Source of the DNA: Bacteroidota bacterium
GTDB lineage: Bacteria > Bacteroidota > Bacteroidia > Chitinophagales > Chitinophagaceae
Direction of reading: 5' to 3'
Assembly (NCBI GenBank): GCA_030706735.1
Contig: JAUZNZ010000001.1
Span: 1 to 64,000 of the forward strand
Length of the DNA stretch: 64,000 bases
Shown here one piece after another: positions 46,750 to 54,785 of the stretch (positions are counted from its first letter, which is position 1; each line of letters starts with the position of its first letter). A program made the translations under genes and the position numbers. The notes beneath the pieces are model-generated. The model had not been told where the DNA came from and searched no databases. It saw only the letters and a program-made list of their open reading frames with translations.

Positions 46750-47384
46750 CCGAGGATCTTCAATTCCTGAACGGCATTCAACAGAGCCTGGGTATTATGC
46801 ACATTGAATTTCTGAAGCATGTTCTTGCGGTGGGTGTCGATCGTATAGACGCTCAGGAATAGTCTGCCGGCGATCTCCTGGCTGGTCAATCCCTTCCCCA
46901 GGAGTTGCAAGATCTCCACTTCGCGCCGCGTCAGGACAGGCACTTTATTACCCGGCAAATCGAAAGCCTGAAGCTGCTGCAGGATCTTTTCATTCGCGCC
47001 CTTGCTCAGATAGAGCTCCCCGTTCAGTACACGGTCTATTGCGTCGATGAACTCCTCTCTTTCCATGTTCTTAAGCAGGTATCCGTTCGCGCCCTTCCTG
47101 ATCAATTGAGTGATGATGCCGGCCTCGTTTACGTAGGTCAGGCCAATGATCTTTACCTGTTTATTGATCTGGCGGATGAGTTCGCACGCCCTAAGGCCGT
47201 CCATATCCGGAAGGTTGATGTCGAGGAGGATAATCTCGGTCTCGGGATGATCTACAATGAATGCCAGCCCTTCCCGTGCCGTCTTGCAGGCACCGGCTAT
47301 TTCTACATAGCCCGTATCTTTTAGCATGGTGCGAATGCCGTCGATGATCAGCGGATGATCGTCTATTATTAGCAATTTTATCAT
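46746..47384 (-). CDS. LuxR/NarL-type response regulator paired with TPR kinase
   Basis: A 212-residue regulator. The receiver has D8/D9, phosphoacceptor D55 in ILLDINLPDMDG and a lysine in YLLKNM. The C-terminal LuxR domain (about 145-208) has LTRREVEILQLLGKGLTSQEIAGRLF, then VYTIDTHRKNMLQKF. It lies 57 bp downstream of the histidine kinase gene on the same strand and is almost certainly its partner. The kinase is of the NarX/LiaS HisKA_3 type normally paired with this class. Target genes are unknown. Confidence 0.94.
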   Translation of the reverse strand: MIKLLIIDDHPLIIDGIRTMLKDTGYVEIAGACKTAREGLAFIVDHPETEIILLDINLPDMDGLRACELIRQINKQVKIIGLTYVNEAGIITQLIRKGANGYLLKNMEREEFIDAIDRVLNGELYLSKGANEKILQQLQAFDLPGNKVPVLTRREVEILQLLGKGLTSQEIAGRLFLSVYTIDTHRKNMLQKFNVHNTQALLNAVQELKILG

Positions 47385-47441
47385 TGGCCGTCCGTAACAG
47401 CAATAAATTTAAACATTTACTGCCAGAAACGCAGCCGGATT

Positions 47442-49442
47442 TCAACCTTCATTCAGCAGGAGATCGATCATGACGGTTGTTCCAATATCCTTCCGGGAGT
47501 CGATACTGAGCCTGCCATTCAGGTAGTTTACCCGGCTTTTTACCGTCTCGATGCCCATGTGGCGCTTTTCTTCAGCCTCTTTGACGTCGAAGCCCCGTCC
47601 ATTGTCCTCCACGATGAGGCTGAGCCGGTGGCCTTCGCGGTTCAATTGGATGATTACTTCGGTAGCGGAGGCATGTTTAATAATATTATTTACCAATTCC
47701 TGGATAATTCTGTACAGCATGATCTCCGTGGAAGAGGCGAGGCGATCCTCCATACCGTAGGTCTGCAAAGAGATCCTCATCAACCTGCCGGCATTGACAT
47801 GATTGCAGAAGTCTTTGAGCGCCTCGACCAGGCCCAGTTTCATCAATACCTCCGGCATCAGGTTATGCGCGATCTTTCTCAGTTCTTCCGAAGCACTATC
47901 GACCAGTTCAAAGGTCTTACGATATAGCTCATGGCCCTGGAGGGAAGGCACCTCATGCTGAAGCGAACTGAAGTGCATCTTTACGGTAGAAAATAGTCCG
48001 CCCAGCCCGTCATGGAGATCGCGGGCAAGCCTCGTCCTTTCCGTCTCCTCGCCATTGATCATGGATTGCAGGGACAAGACCTGCTGTTGTTTTTCCATAT
48101 TGCCGATCTTTTCCTCCTGGAGGGCCGCCTGTTGGCTGGCCAATTTTTGCCTGTTCCGGAAGTTCCTTCTGAGCAGCGAAAGCAGGAGAAGCATGAACAC
48201 CAATAACCCCGCGCCAATACCTATATAGATATTCCGGCGCCTGATGTCGAAATCTTTTTGCTCCTGCACTTTTTGCAGACGCAATATTTCTGCTTCCTTT
48301 TTTTCGGAATCATATTTTGATTCCAGGTAGGTAGCATAGTTGCGGGTATCGACATTGAGAATGCTGTCCTTTAGGGTAAGGTGCCGGAGGAGAGATTTAT
48401 AGGCGTTGCGATAATCGCCCGTTTTCGCGTAATATTCGCTCAGGGAAATAGATATATTGTAGATCGCCCTGGTGTTATGGTAGCGGCGGGCCACATCCAT
48501 GGCCATTCTGAGGTATTTTTCGGCATTGGGGAGGTCATTCAGCTCCAGATACGTGGACCCGATCGATTTATTATGATTCGCGATCTGGTACTGGCTGCCG
48601 AGCAACTCCCCTTTTTGCAAAGCCTGCTTAAAAAAACCGACGGCCGTGCGAAAGTCCTTTTCATGGAAATAGAAGGTGCCGATCGTGCTATAGGATTCTC
48701 CGGCCAGGCTGATATCCGGCGTATGGTCAGCAATATAACGCAGCGTCCCGATATGTTCCTTTGCCTCTTTGATCCTGTCCAGGTAGATCAGATCAGTGAC
48801 CAGGCCCTGAAGTGTATATCCCATTTGAAGCGTATCCTTTCTTTTTTCCAGGACAGGCAGGACTTTCAAGCTCAAAGTGACCGCCTTTTCGAAATTTCTG
48901 GTCTGGGCAAGCACTGCAATCAGGTTCTGATGCGTCGTTATTGAATTGCTTGTGTCTTTGATCTGGTCAAAGATTTCCGCGGCACGGGTATAATTTTCGG
49001 CAGCTGCCCAATATTTTGCCTGCATGAAGTTCCAGCCGCCCCTGGCATCGTACACGGTTCCCAGGTAGGACCTGTCCGGGAGAGGCAAATAATATTTTTC
49101 CGCCACATTCAAAAAGGAATCGGAGAGTGCAAAATCGCCCAGGTCCATGTAGGTGTTGGCCAACAAATACGCGGTTCGCCCGATCCCCAGCGGATAATTG
49201 ATCCTGCGGCTAAGGTCGTAGCCTTCCTTCCCGTATTGCAATGCCTTCTTATCATCGGAATACCCCACGTTGTTGCCAAGGGTCATCAGCAACTTGACCT
49301 TATTGGTATCCTCCTTTGCTTTTGCCAGGATCAATTGCAGGCTGTCCATCTGCATTCGCGTCATTTGTGCCGCCAACCTTTGGAGGCCGGCCGGCAGGAA
49401 GAATAACCAGATTGCCGCCGCGAGAGATATCCTGGAGAACAT
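47442..49442 (-). CDS. TPR-containing sensor histidine kinase (HisKA_3 type)
   Basis: A 666-residue membrane kinase. A signal peptide (MFSRISLAAAIWLFFLPAGLQRLAAQ) leads to a periplasmic region of about 350 residues built from TPR-like helical repeats (for example NYTRAAEIFDQIKDTSNSITTHQNL, in 40-residue periods). One membrane helix follows (about 400-422, IYIGIGAGLLVFMLLLLSLL), then a coiled-coil. The HisKA_3 acceptor is H477 in LARDLHDGLGG, and the ATPase has the G1 box EDNGRGFD and MGIETVKSRV. The ATG at 49442 fits the signal; a frame from 49499 is longer. It pairs with the downstream regulator. Confidence 0.92.
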   Translation of the reverse strand: MFSRISLAAAIWLFFLPAGLQRLAAQMTRMQMDSLQLILAKAKEDTNKVKLLMTLGNNVGYSDDKKALQYGKEGYDLSRRINYPLGIGRTAYLLANTYMDLGDFALSDSFLNVAEKYYLPLPDRSYLGTVYDARGGWNFMQAKYWAAAENYTRAAEIFDQIKDTSNSITTHQNLIAVLAQTRNFEKAVTLSLKVLPVLEKRKDTLQMGYTLQGLVTDLIYLDRIKEAKEHIGTLRYIADHTPDISLAGESYSTIGTFYFHEKDFRTAVGFFKQALQKGELLGSQYQIANHNKSIGSTYLELNDLPNAEKYLRMAMDVARRYHNTRAIYNISISLSEYYAKTGDYRNAYKSLLRHLTLKDSILNVDTRNYATYLESKYDSEKKEAEILRLQKVQEQKDFDIRRRNIYIGIGAGLLVFMLLLLSLLRRNFRNRQKLASQQAALQEEKIGNMEKQQQVLSLQSMINGEETERTRLARDLHDGLGGLFSTVKMHFSSLQHEVPSLQGHELYRKTFELVDSASEELRKIAHNLMPEVLMKLGLVEALKDFCNHVNAGRLMRISLQTYGMEDRLASSTEIMLYRIIQELVNNIIKHASATEVIIQLNREGHRLSLIVEDNGRGFDVKEAEEKRHMGIETVKSRVNYLNGRLSIDSRKDIGTTVMIDLLLNEG

Positions 49443-49561
49443 AAGCAGGCATATTGGGTGAGGTGATGAGAAATAACGCACGAAAATTAGTCCATTCAAC
49501 CGGCCTTTCCACTACCTGATATTAGGTATATTTTACCTCCATAAACCACTATTCTCCGGTA

Positions 49562-49592
49562 TTGCCCTCCCCTGGACGGGAAGCTAGTTTTG
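49562..49592 (+). promoter_or_regulatory. Bacteroidota promoter of the bacteriocin-like/lipase cluster
   Basis: TTG at 49562-49564, a 20-nt spacer, and TAGTTTTG at 49585-49592 match the phylum consensus (TTG-N19-21-TAnnTTTG). The first ATG follows 16 nt later at 49609. Confidence 0.6.
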
Positions 49593-49608
49593 CGGAAAAC
49601 CCAATCGC

Positions 49609-50850
49609 ATGAGACATTCCCTTCCCACCCTGCTGCTCCCATTCCTTCTGATTTGGATGCAGGGATTGCAAGCCCAGACGAGCCCGGCGGACGACCCCCA
49701 AGCCGGGAGGATATCTCCTAAGGAACTGGCCATACCCGCCTCTCCGGTCTTCGACATGATGGGTGTTACCCCGTCGCAGGTTGCCCGCACCTCGGATATC
49801 AAGGACTTCAAGGTAGATTGGTCCTTCAAGTCCTGGAGACTTAACCCCAATCTGGCTATCGAATCACAACCCGTATGGGAGTTATTCTATAATCGCAATG
49901 AACTGACGAAATACCAGCAGGCTTCGCCATTCATGCGCAGGCTGTCTTCACTGGACGTGTCGATCGGCACCGTACAAAATGAAGATAATGACCGCCGTAT
50001 CGGGTTTGCGGTGAAGCTCAATATATATAAGACGAGGGATCCCTTGCTGGCCCGTGAATTGTACCAGGACCTGAACCCAAAATACCGAAATGAAAAAAAC
50101 GACCTGGAGGCCCAGCTCAAACTATTGCAAGCAAAACTGGATACGATGCAGGACGTTCTCCAAAAACCGGCCCTCCGAAGCCAGATCACGTCGACAGAAG
50201 AACAACTGGCAGGCATCGCCACGAGGCGCATGAGCGAAGTAAATGCGAGAGCCAAAGTGTATGTGGGAGAGAACTGGAACGCCTCGTCGCTCGATATAGC
50301 GGCCGGGAAGATCTATACCTACCAGACGGATAGTGCAGGTTCGCTCATCAAGCTTCGCCTCAACAGGAACACGGGATGGGGCGCCTGGATAAACGGTGCA
50401 TTTGGTATCGGAAAGAAATGGTTGGTCTCGGGCCTGCTGCGTACCACCTGGTACCAGGAAGAACTCAATTTCCTATTGCACAACAAGAGCACCGGGCTGG
50501 ATTCAAGTCAACACGCGATCGCCCAAAATACCTTGTATTCGATCGGGCTCAATGTGCGGTATGGCAGCGCGATCTATAACTTCTTTGTGGAGGCTTTTTA
50601 TGAGAAAAAGGGGTTGAAAACCCCGATCCAGGCTTTAAATGACGCCTTTAGCGTTCCAGGCCCCAATCTGGAGATCGTGGGTTCCTCAGTCAAATGGAGT
50701 GTCGTGGAGCCCACCACACTCAGCTTCGGCGGGGATTGGCGGATCAGCCGGAATGTGATCCTGAATTACGGGATGCGTTGCCTGTTCGACGCCAAATGGA
50801 AATTCCAAACATTCACGCCCGTCGCCTCTATTTCCTGCATGATGCGATAG
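49609..50850 (+). CDS. Secreted outer-membrane-type protein of unknown function
   Basis: A 413-residue exported protein (signal MRHSLPTLLLPFLLIWMQGLQAQ). A region near 165-210 is a predicted coiled-coil (NDLEAQLKLLQAKLDTMQDVL). The remainder has alternating amphipathic strands with aromatic residues (WGAWINGAFGIGKKWLVSGLLRTTWY, IYNFFVEAFYEKKG, SFGGDWRISRNVILNYGM), as in outer-membrane beta-barrels. I do not recognise a family. It is the first gene after a good promoter; the halocin-like precursor follows 47 bp later and a lipase after that, so it may be a surface or export partner (inference). Confidence 0.72.
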   Translation: MRHSLPTLLLPFLLIWMQGLQAQTSPADDPQAGRISPKELAIPASPVFDMMGVTPSQVARTSDIKDFKVDWSFKSWRLNPNLAIESQPVWELFYNRNELTKYQQASPFMRRLSSLDVSIGTVQNEDNDRRIGFAVKLNIYKTRDPLLARELYQDLNPKYRNEKNDLEAQLKLLQAKLDTMQDVLQKPALRSQITSTEEQLAGIATRRMSEVNARAKVYVGENWNASSLDIAAGKIYTYQTDSAGSLIKLRLNRNTGWGAWINGAFGIGKKWLVSGLLRTTWYQEELNFLLHNKSTGLDSSQHAIAQNTLYSIGLNVRYGSAIYNFFVEAFYEKKGLKTPIQALNDAFSVPGPNLEIVGSSVKWSVVEPTTLSFGGDWRISRNVILNYGMRCLFDAKWKFQTFTPVASISCMMR

Positions 50851-50897
50851 TTTCTCCTCTCCCTTCGTCATTAATCATCAACAAAAAATAAACAAGT

Positions 50898-51629
50898 ATG
50901 AAAAAGAGATCATTTATTCTGATGGCCTTCTGTATGCTGGCCATTGGTTCTACCTGCCTGGGGCAGGAAAAGCAAGCCGCCATCCAGGGGACCTTTTCCA
51001 AAGAGCAATTAAAGGCTAACTGGGAAAAGTTCAACAAGGATGATGGGTTTGCCAACCTGGTGAAGGATGTCAAAGGCAAGGGTTTTGCGATGCTGGAAGG
51101 CTCCTCCTGGGGATTCGAAGGCAGTTTGCCGGACGCGTCCGGAAAGGAACAACCGGTCCTTTTTTGCGCGTATGACTTTTACAACCCGAAGGCTGCCAAA
51201 GGGCAGGGCTGCTCGATGATCTGGAAATCCGTCGCTGGCAGGGTATACAAGGCCTATCTGGTATTTCCCGAGGGGGAAAAAAACATCCAGGCAGCATTAA
51301 AAGGAGGTATGGAATGGTATGCCGACGACAATGCCAAGATCCAACGTGCGCACAGCTGGGGAAGTTGCTTCCTAAAATGCGTGCAGACCAATGGCTCCGC
51401 TCCGGGCATCGACGTGGACATCAAAAGCGGCAAGGTCAAGGTTGGCGGCAAAAGCTATACGATCAACTGCACAACAGGATGCTATGCCGGCGCTATTGTA
51501 TGCTCGGGCATCGCAGCCGGTGTTGCCGTAGGCGGAGTAAGCGTTCCGTTCGCCATCGCCATTCTGGCTGTTTGCACGTCGGGGACCTGCCTGCCTTGCA
51601 TGGCCCTCTGCTCGCTAGGTTGCATGTAA
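50898..51629 (+). CDS. Secreted precursor with C-terminal ten-cysteine, halocin C8-like domain
   Basis: A 243-residue exported protein (signal MKKRSFILMAFCMLAIGSTCLG). A mixed alpha/beta region (about 25-150) is followed by SWGSCFLKC. The C-terminal end has ten cysteines at 157, 161, 191, 195, 202, 226, 231, 234, 238 and 242. They enclose a glycine/alanine-rich hydrophobic stretch (CSGIAAGVAVGGVSVPFAI). From memory, mature halocin C8 also has ten cysteines with a CTxGC element and a Gly-rich hydrophobic core, and its precursor carries an N-terminal immunity part. I therefore propose a bacteriocin-like precursor. A structural secreted protein is the alternative. It lies 27 bp before the lipase gene. 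Confidence 0.68.
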   Translation: MKKRSFILMAFCMLAIGSTCLGQEKQAAIQGTFSKEQLKANWEKFNKDDGFANLVKDVKGKGFAMLEGSSWGFEGSLPDASGKEQPVLFCAYDFYNPKAAKGQGCSMIWKSVAGRVYKAYLVFPEGEKNIQAALKGGMEWYADDNAKIQRAHSWGSCFLKCVQTNGSAPGIDVDIKSGKVKVGGKSYTINCTTGCYAGAIVCSGIAAGVAVGGVSVPFAIAILAVCTSGTCLPCMALCSLGCM

Positions 51630-51656
51630 GCTAATTAACCCCATAATGATACCATC

Positions 51657-53525
51657 ATGAAAAAGTATTTTTATATCCTGCTGGCCTTACTCTTGTTGAC
51701 CGCCGGGGATTCGAGAGCCCAGGCGGGAAGGAATTGCTTCAATACCCAATTCCATAACAGCGTCACAGACTATGATCCGGTCAATGCCACGCTGCTGGGA
51801 TATCTCACTACAATGGTCTACAGCCAATACCTGAGATACCTCATCACACCCATCCCCTCGTTAACGGATCCGATCGTATCCAACCTATATGTCCACGACG
51901 ACCAGTTCCAGGACAAATTCGCCGAGTTGTTAACTCCGTATTTTACCCCCGCCCCTGCTTCGCTGATCGCGTCAACCAACAAGTTGGCGGCAGACCCTGC
52001 CTTAAGTGCGAATCAAAAGATCACCTCCTTGCAGCCAGGGCCCTCCGAGCCGGATGCGACCTTTAAGATCTATAGCAAGTGCAATGCCGGCGGATATGAT
52101 CCGGAAGCGATGTTTATTTCCACTCCTTCCACCATCTATATCGTGTTCAGGGGGACGGATCGGGTGGCTTGCAATGCCACGCCACTTGGTTACCAATGGG
52201 CGGAATGGCTGGCAAGCGACTTTAAGTTCCTGAAAAGGGACGCTTCCTTGATGAATGCAAGGATCCCGGGCCAGGTGCATCGCGGCATGGTGGAGAGCCT
52301 GTTGTACGAGAATTTTGCAGATACGCTGGCAGCCGCCATCTCTGCCCGGCTCAGGAACAAGATCACGGGCGCGACGAAAAAAGTCTGGATCGCCGGCCAT
52401 AGCCTGGGGGGGGCGCACGCCCAATTGTTCGCCATGTTCCTGAAATATAACTACAATATCACCGCGCAGGGATTGTATCTCTATGAATCGCCGCATCCCG
52501 GGGATCAGACTTTCGCCAATCAGTTGAACGCCGATATCGGCAAGACGCATATTCAGCGGTTTGAATTCGGAGACGACCCGATACCGACCCTGGCTCCCCA
52601 GGCGATGTTATTCGGACGTGCCGGCATACGGAATTATTTTAAGGACTACAACAGCCCCAGGCAGACTGCCGAACAAATCCCGGGCGTAGACGATCTTAAG
52701 ATCCTATGCGCCCTGGGGAATCTGCCCCTGGAGCAAATTCCGCAAACCGCGCATTTTGTCTTTCCTCCGACATGTCCCGGTTCACTTTGCTTCCATCATC
52801 CCACGTTGATCCTGCAGGCTTTGCGGCATCAATTGAATACATCGGCACTCTCTTCTTTGCCTGCCGCCGTGCCGTTGCCTCCCCCCGGTGACAATTGCAA
52901 TGCGGGAGATCTTACCAAGGCAGAGAATAATGACCTGATCAACAATACGGTGACTGCTGTTGAACAGACTGTTATGCCAGGCCTCGTGGCTACCGCCAAT
53001 ACGATCGATCAGATCGTCTGGTCGGCCGGAAATCTATTGGGCAATCTGATCGGGTCAGGGTTACAGGAGGGAAAGTATAAAATATCGTCCTATGCCTTCG
53101 GTCACAATGCGAAGAGATATTTGAACTGGAACGGGACGAACAACAGCCAGTTAACCGTATCGGCTTCGGCCAGCGTCTTTACGCTGACGCATAAACTCAC
53201 AGGAGGGTACCAATTGTACGTCGGTGGTTCCAACATGGCGTCTGACGTGACCTTTAATCTTCTTGGCGCGCCTACCGGTACCGAGCATACCAATCATATT
53301 ATCATGAAGACCAAGGATGCCATTGTCGGCGATGAGGAAACCTGGTATTTCTTCAATATCCAGAATCCTGCCAATTCGCATACCTATGCCATCCTGAACT
53401 GGAATACCCAGAAGGTGCTAAACGCCAATGGTAACTGTCTGTCGGGTAATGCCTGCGATGTAACAGAAGCGAAGGGTACTGACAATATCTCCACGCAGGT
53501 ATGGGTGCTCGAACCGGCAAATTAA
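51657..53525 (+). CDS. Secreted class 3 lipase-like hydrolase with C-terminal binding domain
   Basis: A 622-residue exported hydrolase (signal MKKYFYILLALLLLTAGDSRAQ). The lipase domain (about 90-340) is of the class 3 type: TIYIVFRGTD, then the nucleophile elbow GHSLGGAHAQLFA with S249, and the acid in FEFGDDPIPT. A histidine-bearing CFHHPTLI follows near residue 380. The last 150 residues (YKISSYAFGHNAKRYLNWNG and on) look like a lectin-type beta-trefoil or similar binding domain. It should cleave acyl esters outside the cell. It directly follows the cysteine-rich precursor and precedes a terminal hairpin. Confidence 0.85.
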   Translation: MKKYFYILLALLLLTAGDSRAQAGRNCFNTQFHNSVTDYDPVNATLLGYLTTMVYSQYLRYLITPIPSLTDPIVSNLYVHDDQFQDKFAELLTPYFTPAPASLIASTNKLAADPALSANQKITSLQPGPSEPDATFKIYSKCNAGGYDPEAMFISTPSTIYIVFRGTDRVACNATPLGYQWAEWLASDFKFLKRDASLMNARIPGQVHRGMVESLLYENFADTLAAAISARLRNKITGATKKVWIAGHSLGGAHAQLFAMFLKYNYNITAQGLYLYESPHPGDQTFANQLNADIGKTHIQRFEFGDDPIPTLAPQAMLFGRAGIRNYFKDYNSPRQTAEQIPGVDDLKILCALGNLPLEQIPQTAHFVFPPTCPGSLCFHHPTLILQALRHQLNTSALSSLPAAVPLPPPGDNCNAGDLTKAENNDLINNTVTAVEQTVMPGLVATANTIDQIVWSAGNLLGNLIGSGLQEGKYKISSYAFGHNAKRYLNWNGTNNSQLTVSASASVFTLTHKLTGGYQLYVGGSNMASDVTFNLLGAPTGTEHTNHIIMKTKDAIVGDEETWYFFNIQNPANSHTYAILNWNTQKVLNANGNCLSGNACDVTEAKGTDNISTQVWVLEPAN

Positions 53526-53533
53526 TTGGACTC

Positions 53534-53573
53534 ATGAACCAGGTGGTCGCCAGGCGTCCGCCTGGTTCATTTC
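53534..53573 (+). terminator. Terminal stem-loop of the lipase cluster
   Basis: Arms ATGAACCAGG and CCTGGTTCAT pair perfectly. A competing inner hairpin, CCAGGCG-TC-CGCCTGG, shares the 3' arm. A short TTT follows. It lies 9 bp after the lipase stop. Confidence 0.6.
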
Positions 53574-53631
53574 CATAGGCGGCAGCCGGGCGTGTGGGTT
53601 AAATCCGTACATTAGGTTCATAACCTTCTAT

Positions 53632-54777
53632 ATGAAACCTGTAATCGCCGCTTTAACCATCCTTTTTTTTCTTGCAGTATTCAGCTGCCAGTCCCCGGGG
53701 ACGGGGGGACCTGGTCAGGCCGCTCCTGACTCTACTTATACCCTGTCGGGAAAGATCGATGGCGTGGATACGGGTTGGGCGTATTTACGCCACCGTCAAT
53801 TGGAAGGGTCAACTATCGATTCGGCCAGGATCGAGAAGGGGATGTTCGTCTTTACGGGGCGCGCCCCTGAGCCAGAATTCTGCAACTTCGGAATTCTGGA
53901 AAAAGGAGATAAGGAGTTCCACTTCGGGTTCTTCCTCCAGAATGGCAAGCTGGAGCTGACCGCAAATACCGATTCACTTTCCGACGCGCATGTCCGATTC
54001 TCCGGGTCACCGACGGAAGATGAATTTCAACGATTCCAGAAAAGCCAGGAGCCTATCGATTCTGCCGACCGGGCGATCAATGATTTGTATGTCGCAGCCA
54101 AATCGAAACGTGACCAGCGTAGAATGGATAGTCTGATAAAGGTCTTTCAATTATTGGACCTCAGGCAAAAGCAATCGGTTAAGGATTTTGCAAAAGCCAA
54201 TCCGTCCAGTTATGTAACGGCCTTCGAGGTTTATTCGAATTTTTCATATAATGCCGACGCCGCCGAATTGGACAGCTTATACCATGGGATGGATTCCGGT
54301 GTCCGGGCCTCCTATTTCGGCAGGAAGGTAAAGGAGGTTGTATCCGGCGCCAAAGCGACGGCCATTGGACAGCCTGCTCCCGAGTTCGCGCAAAATGCCG
54401 CAGATGGCAAGCCGATCGCGCTATCATCCTTCAAAGGAAAGATTACGCTCGTCGATTTCTGGGCCAGTTGGTGCGGACCTTGCCGCGCAGAGAACCCGAA
54501 TGTAGTGAAGGCTTATCATAGATTCCATCCAAAGGGCTTTGCGATCCTTGGCGTTTCCCTTGATGAAAAAAGAGAGGATTGGGAGGCGGCCATCAAAAAA
54601 GATAAGCTGCCATGGACGCAGGTCTCCGATCTGAAGGGTTGGCAGAACAGCGCCGCTCAACTCTATGGGGTAAGAGGCATTCCCATGAACTTCCTGCTGG
54701 ACAAAGAAGGGCGCATCATCGCCAAGGGTCTGCGGGGTGAAGATTTGGAACAGAAGTTGGCTACCGTTGTCAGGTGA
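53632..54777 (+). CDS. TlpA-family thioredoxin-like lipoprotein with DUF4369 domain
   Basis: A 381-residue putative lipoprotein thiol reductase. The signal peptide ends in a lipobox-like AVFSC (Cys at about 19). The first domain (about 35-235) resembles DUF4369 (YTLSGKIDGVDTGWAYLRH, GMFVFTGRAPEP). The C-terminal TlpA-like thioredoxin domain (about 245-380) has the active site WASWCGPCRAE and the cis-proline loop VRGIPMNFLLD. Such proteins reduce periplasmic disulfides with electrons from DsbD-type transporters. It lies after the lipase-cluster hairpin, so it is probably a separate unit, and is convergent with the MG2 gene. Confidence 0.9.
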   Translation: MKPVIAALTILFFLAVFSCQSPGTGGPGQAAPDSTYTLSGKIDGVDTGWAYLRHRQLEGSTIDSARIEKGMFVFTGRAPEPEFCNFGILEKGDKEFHFGFFLQNGKLELTANTDSLSDAHVRFSGSPTEDEFQRFQKSQEPIDSADRAINDLYVAAKSKRDQRRMDSLIKVFQLLDLRQKQSVKDFAKANPSSYVTAFEVYSNFSYNADAAELDSLYHGMDSGVRASYFGRKVKEVVSGAKATAIGQPAPEFAQNAADGKPIALSSFKGKITLVDFWASWCGPCRAENPNVVKAYHRFHPKGFAILGVSLDEKREDWEAAIKKDKLPWTQVSDLKGWQNSAAQLYGVRGIPMNFLLDKEGRIIAKGLRGEDLEQKLATVVR

Positions 54778-54785
54778 CGCGGGCC

